From positions 1,426,001-1,490,000 of the forward strand of contig JAHDYR010000005.1 of the NCBI GenBank assembly GCA_019828565.1: a DNA stretch of 64,000 nucleotides. The letters run 5' to 3'. The position numbers and the translations under genes were made by a program. Below are positions 36,654 to 50,100 of this stretch, piece after piece (positions within the stretch are counted from its first letter, which is position 1; each line of letters begins with the position of its first letter). The notes below the pieces were generated by a model. That model searched no databases. It was given only the letters and a program-made list of their open reading frames with translations, and had not been told where the DNA came from. Source of the stretch: Carpediemonas membranifera (taxonomy: Eukaryota; Fornicata).

Positions 36654-38072
36654 ATGAATCCTCCACATAAACCCTCTAAATACCACACATGGCTAGTCCT
36701 TAAAATGCACAGTATGACCTCCGCCGTTGAGAGCAATGGAGAGGTGGAAAAGCCCGCATGGAAGTTCTTCGTGAAGTCCTGGGGCTGTTCATCCAATTTC
36801 TCCGACGGAGAGGTCATGGCCGGTGTTCTTAAGAGCGCAGGCTTTGAACTCGTGCCCGATTGGAGCGAAGCGGACGTTGTCGTTGCCAATAGCTGCACCG
36901 TGGTTAATCCCAGCGAGCTTCACTTCTGGACGTTTGTCAAACAATGCGTGGAGTCCAACAAGAGCCTTGTTCTTGCCGGCTGCGTCCTTCAGGCTGAGAA
37001 CAGGCCGCTCGACGCCGCCCTGCCCATCTGGCTCCGCCCATTCAAGGCCCAGATAGCGGTACTTGGCCCTCGCCAACTCACCACTGTCGCTGCCGCCGCC
37101 GCCCAGCTCCTGACCGGTGAATGCGGGACGATGCCAATCAACCTGGGCGATGACGGCATACCGCAAGCCCCGCCAAAGATCAGGGGCAACTGTAGGGTCG
37201 AGATTGTGCCAATATGTTATGGATGTCGCGGTGCATGCACATATTGCAAGACTCGGTTTGCTAGAGGAGCGCTCAAGTCCAAACCGATCGCCCAAATCGT
37301 CGAGGAGGCGAAGCAGGCGTATCCGTTCACTGAGCTATGGCTGACTGGCCAGGACACCAGTGCCTACGGCCTCGACATCGACGCCTCTGTACCTCAGCTC
37401 ATCGACGCGCTGATCTCAGCCCTGCCTGATCATATCAAGATCCGTATCGGCATGGCGAATCCAGATCATATCTTGCCCGACTTGGGTAATTGGACAAGGA
37501 TGTTTATGAACCACCCCCAGCTCTACCGCTTCCTCCATTTGCCGGTACAAAGTGGTAGCAATGCCGTGCTGAAGCGAATGAACAGAAAGTACACAGCAGA
37601 ACAGTTCGAGCAGCTTGTGGACGGTCTGCGAGCGGCTGTCCCAGATATTACCATCATGACGGATGTGATAGCCGGCTTTCCGGGCGAGACCGACGAGGAT
37701 TGGGTTCAGACGCTGGCATTGCTGACTAAGCTTCAACTTCCATTCGTCAACATCACCCGGTTCTACTCTAGGCCCCACACTCCTGCTGCTAAGATGAAGC
37801 AGGTCGATTCAAAGGTCACGAAGCGGCGCACGAAAGAGTTGACAGGCTTGGACACGAGAAAGGCTACACTAGACGCGCTAGTAGGCCATAATATGCCTGT
37901 GGTCGTCACTGACCGAGCGTACAAGGGCAGTTTGATGGTTGGCCACACCCCATGCTATATCCAGGTGCTTCTCCCGCTTGATGAGGCGCTGCTCGAAGCG
38001 GGGGCGACAGTTCAGGCGGAGATCGTGAGCGCGGGGGCATGGAGCGTCGAGGGGCGTGTTATCAAGCAGTAA
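36654..38072 (+). CDS. CDKAL1: tRNA methylthiotransferase CDKAL1 (ms2t6A37)
   Basis: Radical-SAM enzyme that adds methylthio to t6A37 in tRNAs reading ANN codons. Up to 472 aa. The N-terminal UPF0004 domain has three Fe-S cysteines: SWGCSSNFSDGE, NSCTVVNPSE and LAGCVLQAEN. The radical-SAM CxxxCxxC is CRGACTYCKTRFARG. LTGQDTSAYG, the LHLPVQSGSNAVL strand and TDVIAGFPGETDEDW follow, then a C-terminal TRAM-like segment. No membrane anchor, unlike animal CDKAL1. ATG 36654 opens the frame, but translation probably starts at 36714 (MTSAVESNGE), downstream of TTAAAATGCACAG, because the upstream residues are not conserved in the family. Confidence 0.94.
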   Translation: MNPPHKPSKYHTWLVLKMHSMTSAVESNGEVEKPAWKFFVKSWGCSSNFSDGEVMAGVLKSAGFELVPDWSEADVVVANSCTVVNPSELHFWTFVKQCVESNKSLVLAGCVLQAENRPLDAALPIWLRPFKAQIAVLGPRQLTTVAAAAAQLLTGECGTMPINLGDDGIPQAPPKIRGNCRVEIVPICYGCRGACTYCKTRFARGALKSKPIAQIVEEAKQAYPFTELWLTGQDTSAYGLDIDASVPQLIDALISALPDHIKIRIGMANPDHILPDLGNWTRMFMNHPQLYRFLHLPVQSGSNAVLKRMNRKYTAEQFEQLVDGLRAAVPDITIMTDVIAGFPGETDEDWVQTLALLTKLQLPFVNITRFYSRPHTPAAKMKQVDSKVTKRRTKELTGLDTRKATLDALVGHNMPVVVTDRAYKGSLMVGHTPCYIQVLLPLDEALLEAGATVQAEIVSAGAWSVEGRVIKQ

Positions 38073-38174
38073 ATGCTGCGGGTAGGCTGAGCGGTTTCTT
38101 GACAGCCTGCTCGAGTCGTCGTAAAGTTCAAAAAGTCCAAATTAATTGATCAATATCAATCACACTTTATCACA

Positions 38175-41100
38175 CTAATCCTTAGCAAGCAACAGGCCAA
38201 CGCCAGCGAGCACCCACTTGTGTGCGGGCTGCCCGCCCGACCTGATGCCAAACGTCCACACCGTCGGGCCACGCTGCCTGGTGGAGTAAATCGGGCATGT
38301 GTAGATATCTCTGGTATCCTTCTTATCCATGGTCACCGCCTTGCAGTGGATGACGGGCACGGCGGGGTAGAGGTCCTTGAGCCTCGAGTCGGCGAGGCCG
38401 CCAATCTTAGAATCCCACCGGCAGCCCTCGAGGTAAAGGCCGTGGATGTAAGCTCCGTCGCGGGGACCGGCAGCGATGTCTTCAGACCACTTCTTCGTCA
38501 CATCGGTGTTAATGGTCATGCGATCGAGCGGCCATTCATTGCGGCGTGCAGTGGTCTGCTGGATCGCAGTAAGGAAGGACGCGGGGTTAAACAGACCGCC
38601 TAGCCAGACCGACTTGGGCAGAGTCACGTCCGCCGACCAGTCCTGGAGCTGCCGCACTCTGGCCTGGAGGTCGGTAAACCAGATAGCGAGGGCCTTGAGA
38701 GAGGGGTAAGCCACGCGCTCCCAGGAGGTTGGCACCGTGTTGAGGAACATGCTCTGGATGAGGGCCTCCATGGCCTCGGTGATCGTGAGGTCGCCGTTGA
38801 GTCCGAGCGTCAGGTTCCTCATGGACGTGCGCATCTCTGCCAAGAGGATATTCATGCGGTCACACTCTTGGAGAAGCACAGAGTTGTATGGAGTCCGCTG
38901 CTCGATGCGCTCCATGATCGAGTACGTGTCGAAGGCCTCCGGCATGAGATCGAGCATATCCTCCAGAGTCTTGCGGACAATCTCCTCGCGAGACATGCCG
39001 CCTGCAGCACCAGATACGCGTGGCTGCATCGCAAGAATCGTGTTGAACATCTCGCCCGACTGCTCAGTGAGGAAGCCGAGCTCTGCGTTGGGATGGAGGC
39101 CGAACATCTTGGGGGATTCCTCAGGCAGCTGCTCCTCGATGTAGGCGACGTACTCATCGTACGAGATGGCAGGGGGTGCCTTGAATCCGGGGCAGAGTTC
39201 AAAGTCCTCGAAGAGGGTGTCTTGCATGTAGACATCAAGGTAAGTGTTGACCACACGACGATCCCAATCATTAGATACATGACCGCCGTAAATGATCTCA
39301 CCAAAGAGATACTTGAGGTCATCCCAGGGCACGTTCGAGTTGGATTCGAGGTAGTTGTAGAGAACGTTGGCCGAGAAGGTGAGGTCGCCCGTGTTGAATG
39401 GATAAGCAATGCTGAAGCCGAGCTTGTACTTGCGGCGCTCGAGGATGGATGAGTGGAAGAAGCAAAGCATGAAGAGAATGCTCTTGAACTCGTTCGCCTT
39501 GGAGCACATCTCGAGCGTGTCCTGGTCGAAGTTGGCGATCGCACGCTTCATGTTAGCCTTCACGCCGCGAGGGGGCTCGTTAGTGAGCTTGATACAGGCC
39601 TGGAGGATGCCCTGAGGGATGGCGTTGCTCGGTTCGGCAGTCAGGAACAATCTGAACTGTGGATGGGCGTCCTCGCTGCAACACTGCTCCATGATCTTCT
39701 CGAGCTTGGGGAGCCAGCGCACCATGAGGTGGATGTTCTGGAGAATGACGATATGGCCGAGCTGGGAGCCGCGTTCGAGCGCTCTCTCTGCGATGGGCTC
39801 CTGGCCCTGACCGAGGGCGACGTTAGAGAGATTTCCCTTCTCTGCAGAGTAGCCTAGCTTGGCGCCGAGCGTCTCAAAGTCCTTGACTGGGTCCACACCC
39901 GCAGAGAGGATGAAGAACAGCGGGTCCGCGGGCGTCATGATCTTGAACGTCCCGGGGAGATCGTAATCAGTGCCGTTGACGTACTTCGTCCCGAGGTGGT
40001 CGTCGAGGTAGTCGTATAGGGCATACGTCAGCCTGTCGGGGCGGAGGCAGCGGAGGATGAGCATGCGTTGGAAGGCGTCCCGGTTCTTCCAATCCTGGGG
40101 TAGCTTGGTCTTCTCGGGAGCCTCCGCGTCAGCCCACTCGCGCCACCGCTTAGAGGATCCGGCCACGTCGTCTGCGAGCTTGGTGAAGATGTCGCTGATC
40201 TCCGACAGCCCGACGATCTGCTGCCATGCTTCCATCGAGCACCAGTCGTCGATGGGGTTGTCGGGGCGTCGGATCGAGGGCGTGGCTCTCAGCAAGAAGT
40301 CGAGCTCCTCGGGTGGAAGGGTGCCAGCCGCGGTCATGATCCGGAAGCACAGCTGGGTCATGAAGATGAGCTTGTGCTTCTCGAACAGACCCATAGAGGT
40401 ATAGCAGTAAATCAAGAAGGTGATCTCCTCGGTGAGGATCTTCACGCGCTCCTCGACCTCTTCGCAAGCTGGTGACGCGGCGATGGCTCTGTAGAACACG
40501 GCGATGAACGCCTTGAGACTGTACTGGTACATGTGGTCGATTTTCGAGAGATCCGTGAGCAGGAAGTAGAGCAGGGATGACCGAGCGGCGACGGGGCGGT
40601 AGAGCTCTCGCGTGGCGTTGAGGTCCTTCTCAGTGACGATGGCGAGCTTCACCTTCTCGTTGACTTCGGCTGAAGTGGCCTTGGTCTTCTCGAGGTTCTC
40701 GATCAGCTCGATATTTGACAGAATATCACCAGTGGCGTTGGAGAGATTCGTCAGCAGCGAGTCCTCGAGCTCCTTGAGGAGGATCTTGTACTCGTTCTGC
40801 TCCCTCATGAGGCTCGTCATCTGCTCCTCGAGCTCAGGCCGCTCCTCCTTGACGACGAGGCCGAGTAGCTGGTCCTCCAGGCCGTCTGGGGTGACTGTGA
40901 AGTTAATGAGGGTGGTCTGGGCCTGGATCTCGGGGGTGTAGTGCGGGTTGGGCATCTTGGTCTGGATGAAGAGTTCGAAGCGTTGGTCGTACTCGATCTG
41001 CTTGTCTCCGATCCTGATGAAGTAGGTGCGGCCCTTGCGGGTGACCTGGCGACCGATGACGGGGTCGAGCACGGCGTCGATCTTCTCAGCGATGTTCTCG

Positions 41101-44100
41101 ATGATCACAGCCTCGCCATTAGTTACAGCCCGCTCGATAACATCGAGGAACTTCGGCTGGTTGAGTCGGACGACGTTGAGGGGCTTGCCCTTCATCTCAT
41201 ACCGCTGTCTAATCCAGTTGATGCCCTGAAGCTGCGGGTCGATGATCAGCGGCCACCGCTCGCACGTGTTGATGATGCACGCGTTCTCGACGGACACGGG
41301 GTCGGTGGGGAGGCCCTCGTTGTTCCACTCGGCGATCATGGCGGCGTCCGAGAGCATGGAGGAGACCGTCATCCCGTCTGTATGTGGGATCGACAGCTCG
41401 TTGACAAGATCAATCCACTTGTCCATGAGCTCTATGCGGAACTGGCGGTTGAACGGGCCAATGTACGAGACGAACGCGGCGCAGAGGAGGACGTCGCCGA
41501 CGAGGAGGGCCTCGGTCTTCTGGAGGTCGGCGATTGAGGCACGCCAGCGGACCTTCTCTGATGAGAGGCCAGAGACGAGGCGGTTGGCGAGGTTGAGCTT
41601 GTTCTGGGTCCGCTCGGCTTCGGCGATGACGCGGTTCTTCTCCTCAGAGGCCTTCTCGAACTGAGCAAGCAGGGAGGCGAGCTTGTCGTTGAGCTGCTTG
41701 ACCTGCTTCTGGACAGCGTTGAGCTTGACTGTGGCGGCGTTGAGCTTGACCTCGGCCTCAGCGAGGGCCTCACGCTTGGGCGTGACCCATTGATAAATCT
41801 CGTTGTACTTGTGGATGTTGACCACCCACGAGCAGAGTCCAGCTGCAGCGACAGACTTCGCCTTGATGTTCTGGGGGTTGAAGGCGGGGTTCTCGATGTA
41901 CTTAGCGATCGCCTTGATGTTTGCCTGGGGGATGTTGTCCTTGTCGAACGTCAGGAGGCGGTTGAGGAAGTCGGTAACATTGCCCATTCCCTTCTTCGAT
42001 GAACCCCAGGAGACATCCTTGACGAGTTTGCCCGCAGGGGACAGTAGCAGCATGACTGCGGCGGCCACGTCGACCACTTCGTTGGCAGGCTTAGTGAAGC
42101 CCTTCAGCTCGGTGAGGTTGAGCTTGTCGAGGGTGTTGAGGGCCTCAATGGCGGCCTGGACGACAGGCTCGGCAGAGCTGAGGTCGGACTCGCACTCGGC
42201 CTTGATGGCAGCGACCTCCTCAGCGATGACTGCGCACTTGTCGGCTTCGACGTCAGCGGCAGCCTTCTTCTCAGCGACTACGGCCTGCTCCTTGCCTACG
42301 ACCTCGAGGAGCTCGTTGGCGGACTTCTTACGCTCCTCCACGACTTCCTGCTGCTTGTTGAGCTGATCCTTAAGCTCAGCAACGTCGCTCTCGGTCGTCT
42401 CAAGCTTGGTGAGGCCGGACTGAAGGTGGTTGACGCGCTCTTCGATCTCTGACTTCTTGCGCTTAAACATCACCTTGTAGAGGGAGATCAGCTCCAGGAA
42501 ACTCTTGGGAGTGCTGAACACGTCACGCTTCTCCATCTCCTTGTACTTGGCCGCCAGCTCGTTGACGAGTCCGTCGGCCCGGGCCATGAAGTCCGCGACC
42601 CGGCCCCGCATCTGCCCACTACCGTCGTCCATGTCCGACTCGATCTCGGCGAGGAATCGGTCGGCGACGGACATGAGGGCGTTGATCGGCCAGGGGTGGA
42701 ACCAATCAATTGATGTGCACGAAAAAATGGCGGGGAAACGACGGGCACGGCGGCGGAACTCTTCGCTGACTGGGGAGAAGCACAGGACGATGCGCAGGTT
42801 GGCCCTGACCTTGTCGATGAAGTAAGTCCAGCAATTCTCGGCCGTGTCGATGATGCCGGCCTGTTTGACCTCGTTCCTGATCTGGTTGACGATGGCATCC
42901 CTGTCATCCGCCTCGTATAGGTCCGCAATGTCGCCTGTGGAAAGCATATCGTTGATGTAGACGAGGAAACGCTCCTCGACGATCTGCTGGTCGGTGAAGA
43001 GGAAGGTGGTGGGGTTGCCCTTGATGCCTGCCGAGTGGTACATTTTGACGATGTCTTCCTTAAGGGATTCGACGCTGTAAGAGGACGTAATGGTGATCTG
43101 AACAACATCGTTGCCGAGAATAAACGACGCCAGCCGTGCGAGAGACTGCTTGCCGCTGCCGCCGACACCGATGAGTAGGGCGGACCCAGAAGCGATGATG
43201 CGGGAGATGCGGCAGACGTGAGACATGGCGTCCTCGAACAAGACGAGGTCCATAACGGGCATACAGTCGTTGTACGACGTCAAGCCCTCCTCGAGGATGT
43301 CGTTGAGGCCACTGTAGCCGTTCTTGATGGGGGCGTAGTTGCCGTCACCCACACCGAGGGCGAAGTGGCTGTATATGATGGGCTCGGCAGTGAGTTCCTC
43401 GTCGGCGATGTCAGAGAAGACCTGGCGAACGACCTCGAGCTTCATCTTCGTAAAGAGGGAAATATCGTCCTCGGATGTGAGACGGTCACCGTAGACACGC
43501 GACACCTCGTGCTGTACCAGCCGGGCGACTGTAAGGGGCTCCTTGAACTGATCAGGGCCCATCTGGAGAAGACCACCGATGATGTTAGACAGCTCGCGGA
43601 GGTTGAACTGGTAGTGGAACTTGATGGCCGTGGGCAGGAACGTGGTGCTGACCCGCTTGTGGAGGTCCAGGATGGTCTTGACAATGTTCTCAACCATGCC
43701 GAAGACGGTGTTGTTGAAGCCGTTGAGAAGGTGGCCCTCGAGGATGGACGTGTAGATGCGAGAGAGCGAGTCGGGCTCGGGCATGTTCACCGAGAGTACC
43801 GTAAAGTGCCGCTGGAGCCTGGGGTTGACCGTGAAGGATCCGGCAGTGGGGTTCATCGCGGCAACCATCTGGCAGTTCTTGATCTCCCGGAGTGTCAGCT
43901 TCTGCCTGTCGTACCAGTGCTCATAGTCGAGGTGCTGTCTCAGGAGAGTGATCGGCGCTTGGGTGCCGTACTCATCGATCATCGACATGTTGAGGTCATC
44001 GATGAAGTAGACCAGTTTCCTCTGGCCGGGAGGGCCGTATGTGCGGCCAGCCTTCTTCTCCAGGCGCTGCTCGAGGATGAGCTGCAGCTGCTTGGTGTCA

Positions 44101-47100
44101 GTGAAGTAGTTGAGGTTGGTCTGGGTGAACATGTAATCGTCGGGCATGCCCTTGAGCTTCTCGGTCATCATCAGAGTCTTCCCGCCGCCGGCCAGCCCCA
44201 CAAGCATGACGGGCAAGCGGGCAGACATCAAGCGATCCATCCAATAAACCAGGCGCTGGCTCTCACTCGTGTGGACCATGATCTGGGACACTGGCTGCTC
44301 AGCGTTGTGCTCGTAGTCGGGGGAATCCCAGGGAACCCACTCGACGGCACCGTTGATCATCTTGAGGCAGTAGTCAAACACAGAGCCCTGGGCGGGGAGT
44401 GCTGCAGAGCCCTTGAACTCGACGCGCCACCACTTGGAGAAGACCTCGCGGTGGTCGGTGATTTGGTCCTTGAAGAGGGTCCCGCCGATCGCCCAGAGCA
44501 TGGCAAAGACAAAGTACTGCTCGAGCACGTCCTTGTACTCGTCGGCCGAGAGTTCCTTGGGGAAGTTCTCCTTGACGAGGAGGAGGTCGAGCATGCGCGT
44601 GAGAGTCGTGGTCATCTGGACCTCGGAGCAGGCAATGATCTGCTTGAACTGAGAGGCGCGGATAGCGTCAAAGCAGGCGGGGATGTACTTGTCGAAGAGA
44701 GCAGTGAGAGGCGACCGCTCCTCCTTGTCGCGATTGTCAGCCCATGAGGTGATAACCGCTCGCCATCCAACGTCGTTGAGCGAGATATACAGGATACCAG
44801 CACGCGATACAGTAGCAGGCGTGGCGTACTTGAGGTGCGAAATCTCGAAGATCAACCGCATCCACGGGTGGAGCGGGATACGCTCGTTCGACGCGAGGGT
44901 GAGCACCTTGTTGTCGTCCATGCAAGTGTTCATGGACTCGATCCAGTTGGGGTCGATATCACCGTCGAGGATGATCCACTTGGGCTCCTCATTGGGGATG
45001 TTCGAGAGATCGCGCATGGTGGTTGAGAGGAGGCCGTCCTTCCACTCGCGGGAGGCCGTGATGTAGCCGTACAGCTCATGGCCAGTGACAGCCTTAGGGT
45101 TGATGTCAGGAGTCCAGATCTTGTGGCCGCGGGCGCGGTATGTGTCTGCGAGGATCCGGATAGTCTGGGACTTGCCCGTGCCTGCGTCGCCGAGGACGAA
45201 GACAGAGTGTCGGACCTCTAGCAGCTCCTCGAGCTGGACGACCTTGAGCACGAAAGAATCTTCAGGCTGGAGCCCGCGTTCGAGGCAGCACTCGCGGACA
45301 ATCTTCTCGAGCTTCTCGTTGACCTTTCTAGGGACGTCACAAGAGGGGAAGAGGTCGCCAATGAGGCCCATAAACACCTCCATATCCTCGAGAGTGATCT
45401 TAGGAATGTTGAAGTCTCGAAGAGCACGCATGAGAACGTGCTCCTCGGGGACATCGGGCTCGTCTCGTTTGAGGGCACCGGCGACCACGAGGACGGACTT
45501 AATGGCGCGGAGGCCCCAGTCGTAGTGGGCTTGGGCGGATAGGAGGTCCTTGTTGAGTGCGTACAGGGTCGTGAACTTCTTGGCGAGCTCTCTGGCGTCG
45601 ATGAAGCCCTGTGCCATGAGCATGATCTCGGAAATGAGGCCATAGTCAGGTACAACCATACTGCAACTTCTGAATAGTGCCTTGATGTTCTCTGGGAGCT
45701 CGGTACGGCCGGCATAACCGGGGTTCATGGTGATGAAGATGCCGACAGTGGGCCGTAGGTCGATCTCGACGCCCTGGAAGTCAAACCGCTTCTGCTTGGC
45801 GCGGATGGCATCCAGTACACTCTTGACCTGATTGGCAACGACAGAAAGCACCTCGATGGAGATACGGTTGAACTCGTCGAACTGTGTAAAAAATGATTGG
45901 AATTGGGAACAAACGCAGCCCCAGGCGCCAGAAGAGGCGAGGCCCTGGAAGATGTTGCCGAGTGATCGGTAATCCATCTGCTCCGAGCAGTCTGTGTAAG
46001 AAAATGCAGAATAAAACACACTAAAGACGTAAACGATGAGTCCAAGCGCTCTACCGAGATCCTTGGTCGTCTCGGTCTTGCCTGTACCAGCGGGGCCGGC
46101 AGGGGCGCCACCCATGATGAGATGGAGCGACTGTGTAAGAGTGATGTAGCAGCGATCGGTGAGCGGGGTGATGACAAGCCTGGGCTGGTTCCCAAGGTAC
46201 TCGTGCCAATACTGGAACTCGGCATCAGCGATGTTGATGAAGCAGTCGCCGACCTGGTCGTCCCACCTGAGCTTGAGCTGTGACTGCCAGGCGAACGACT
46301 GTGCCGTCTCGACCTTAGAATCGATCAGACCGGTGACGACGTCTCGGGCGTGCACGTCAATCGTGGTGATGGTCATGATCTTGATGCGGTCGTTCTTGCT
46401 GAGTTCGCCCTGGATCTTGTGGATCAGCGCGATGATCTGCTCCTGCTGCTTCTTGTTGTACTCCTTAACAGCCGTCTCGTTGCCCTCCTCGAGCTTGGCA
46501 AACGCCTGGTTAACCTCCGAAGTCCACCAAATCTGGGATCCGACTAGTGCAATCTGGGCGGGGTGCCTCAGAAGCCACTCGACACGGTCCATGGCAAGAT
46601 ACTCCTCAGTGGCCGATGCCAGCTGAGCGCGGATGGTCTCGCGCATGGCCTCGACGAGCTTGTTGAGCCAGACCTCAACCTGGCCCTGGCACAAGCAGGG
46701 CTCGGCGAAGGGGATGTACTCGTTCTCCATGGAGTACATGCCGACGGCGGTGTCGGTCTTCTGGCCCTCGTCGTCAAGCTCCCATTCGAGGGATTTGATG
46801 GAATCAAAGAGCTTCGAGAGATGGACTTCAACTTCTAGGGGTAGCCTTCCCTTGGAGAGGATGTCGAGCAGATCAGTCGAAGAGATGAAGTAGAAGCGGG
46901 GGAAGGCGCGGCGCTTAGTGTCGAGGTAGTCAGCCAGCGCCTTCTCGCACTCGCTGAGCATGGATTGGAGCTGATCGAGGGTCGCCTCGAGGCCTTCCTT
47001 GGTGCAGAGCTCGATGATGTTCGGCACGTGGGAGGAGGAGTCCATCAAATTATGCCAGATCTCGTCAATCTTATCGAATCTTTCCGCATCTCTCTGGAGT

Positions 47101-50100
47101 TGCTGGCGGATGTCGGCAGATCCGATAAAGATCGGCTCTAGATGCGCCCATGTCTGTTGCACCTCGAGCCAGAGGTTGATAACAGCATCGACGGTGGATA
47201 GATTGGCCTGCCACTTGCCGACCTGCTCCTGGAAGTGGGCGACGTACTTGGATGCTGCCATATTCTGCACGACGACCTGGTTGTCTTCGAGCGTCTCGAT
47301 CTGAGCCTCGTCGACCTGCAGTAGGGGTGTCGTACCGTCCTTATAAGTCCCAAACGTGAGTTCCATGCTCGTCCATGTCTCATCGAGTGTGGCGAGCGTC
47401 TTCTCCATGCTAAGTTCCTTAGATGCACGGTCGACGATGTCTCCAACCTCATCTCCGAACTGGTGGAGCTGTAGGGCGAGGAGGTCGGCGAGGGAGAACT
47501 TGGCAGTGATGGTAAAGTCCTTCCTAGTTACCCTCATGAGTTGCTTCCAGTGACGGTCTCGCATCGCGGGGTTCTTGAGGTCAGCGACGAGCGGCAGGGT
47601 GGCGAGGAAGTTCTTGACCTCAGTCTCAAGCGAGGTGAACACATCAAAAGCGCGCAGAGCCTTGTCGAGGCCGCGGATGTCCTTGGCCATCTTCTTGCTC
47701 TCATCCTCCATGAACTCGATGTCGATCTCCTGCCAACCCGTGCGGCGCCAGACGGTGAGCTGGGTGTCGACGATGGCGCACTCGTCCCACACTGATTTGA
47801 GGAGCTTGAGCTCGGATTCCATGTTCTGGATGACAGCGTACTCGTTCACCTCGAGGTCGAAGAGTTGTTGCATCTCTTGAACCTTCTTGGCGCGGCGCTT
47901 GAGGTCAATAACCATCTGATTGAATGAGTCAATCAGCTGGTATGCCTCGGTGGCGGTGTGAGTCTTGGTAAATGGCCCACGAGAGCGGAAGAGCTTCTTG
48001 AGCTCGAGGAGTCTGCCCTCGAACGTCACGTCGCGTTCTCTGATGTTCCTCATTTCCTCCTGCTGGCGCGGCTCGAGCTTCTCCTTGGCCGAGTACGAGA
48101 GACGCCGCAGCTTCTCCCATGCCGCGGGCAGGGTCTCAAGCAGCGAGGAGACGCTCTCAGGGATGGGGATGTCGTATCGGGTGAGCATGGCGATGGTCTC
48201 CTTGGCTGGACTCCACAGAGAGTCGACCGTGGAGGTACGGATCTTGATAGAGTGCAGGGTGCGCATGAGCTCCTCGAGATGGGCCTGGGAAACCTCGTCG
48301 AACTCGTCGCTGAGTTGAACGGTGGATGATTCGACGAAGGTCTGGAGCTCCGAGAGGGAGTTGTTGATGTCGTCGGCGAGGTTGGACGTAAAGAGGTATA
48401 TCCACTTGCCAAAGGTTGAGAGGAGCGCCTGCTTGAGCGGTCTGCCATCCACACGCAGCCAGGAGAACGTCGATACGAAGTTCTTACCCTGCACCTGGTT
48501 CTCGAGCTCCCGGAAGCGGACGATCTGGGCGTCAAAGTCGTCGAGGACGGGAGCGTCGTAGGCATCGTCCTCCTCCTCATCGGGGTCATTAGTTCCGTCG
48601 AGAGAGGTCTTCGAGCCGAACTTCTTGAACCTGTTAAAGTAGTCGCGGCGATCCGAGACCCAGTAGGGCTTCCAGTCGATGAATGTGTTCTTAAACTCGT
48701 TAGCCTCCTTGCACTTGGCCTCGACGATGGCAATGAGATCCTCCGACTGGGAGATGACCTCGGGGTTGGCTCCGATAAGAGGGAGGAAGCCGTCCTTGGC
48801 GTCAGGATCAGTGGGGTTCTTCAACCTCCGAGGGAGCTCCAGGAAAGCGAGGATGACGTCAGACATGACCGTAATAACAGCATCTCTCGACCCACGGAGC
48901 GGCGGTGAGAAGATGACCTCTGGCACAATGAGATCCATGCGGACGTCGACCAGTGGTGTGGGTGGCGCGAGATCCGTATCGTACAGAATCATGCGCTCCC
49001 TAATGTGGGCGAGAGAGTTGAGCACGACTTGGGAGATCCCCTCGGCAATCATCTCAGTGACGAACTCAACGTAATCGTGCCAGGCGTCCTGGTCGGTGCG
49101 TACTTGGAGAAGCTTGGCCGTCTCGTTGATAGTGTCCGCGAAGATGGACGATTCGTGCACGAGCGCGTCGATGTTTTTGTGCACCTCGGCGGCCTCGCCA
49201 GTGAGAGAAAGCGTGCGTCTGTTATTCAGGGGGAACAGAGGCTTTTCAGCCCAGTCGGCCAGCATAGTGCTGAGCTTCTCGAGCGTTGTCTTGGCCTGTG
49301 TGACCTTTGAATGCAGGTCAGTCACGGCGTAGCGGGTCTTCTCGATCGCCCTGTCGATTGAGGACCGGGCGTCATCTCGGGTAGACCACATCATCGTGAG
49401 AAGACCGTCTGGGGTGGCCAGCTGCCTATCAATCATCGTCAGCTCGACCTTCACCAGCGGCCGCTCGACTGGAAGCAGGGCCTTCTGCACGTAATTGTAC
49501 TGGTCCACGATGAGGTCCAGCTTGCCCGTCCAGCGTCTGAAATAGTCGGCCTGGGCGTATATGGTGGCCGCCTCGTCGGGGATCCACCGGCCAGTGTGTG
49601 ATAGGAAGCTCATCTCCTTGAGCAGGGCGTCGAGGACAGGATCGAAGTTCACGGAGAGCAGACCGTCGGCCTTGCGGACAATGAGAGGCGTCTTAAGCTT
49701 CTCCGTGGCCGTCTTGTCGATGTCGTTGCTCCATTGGGCGAAGTTGCTGCCCTTATAGTCGGTAAGCATGGACTCGAGGCGAGCATATGTCGGCTTGACC
49801 AAGTTCGTGTACACTTCGGTTTCAAGGACATCGGCCGGCATAGCCTGCACTTTTTCCATAAACGACCCGATCCGGTCAGCTAAGGTGTCTGCCCAAGCCA
49901 GGCGGCCCGAGACTGGGGCCATGTTGAGGGGCACGGGCGGGTTCTCTCGGTAGGCCTCGAACACGGCCTCTACGGTGCCGAGCTCCTCGTGGAACAGCTG
50001 GAGGAGGTGGACGTACTTGCGGGTGACCAGCGCTGAGAGCGCCTCCTCGTCGAGGATGCCAGAGAACGACTCAACGAGCTTGCACTTGCCCTCGAGGGAG

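Noticed and set aside
46126-46150. CTTACACAG-like acceptor in the dynein gene (TGTGTAAGAG on plus)
   Set aside because: It encodes YITLTQSLHL, the normal conserved dynein sequence just before Walker A, so it is coding.
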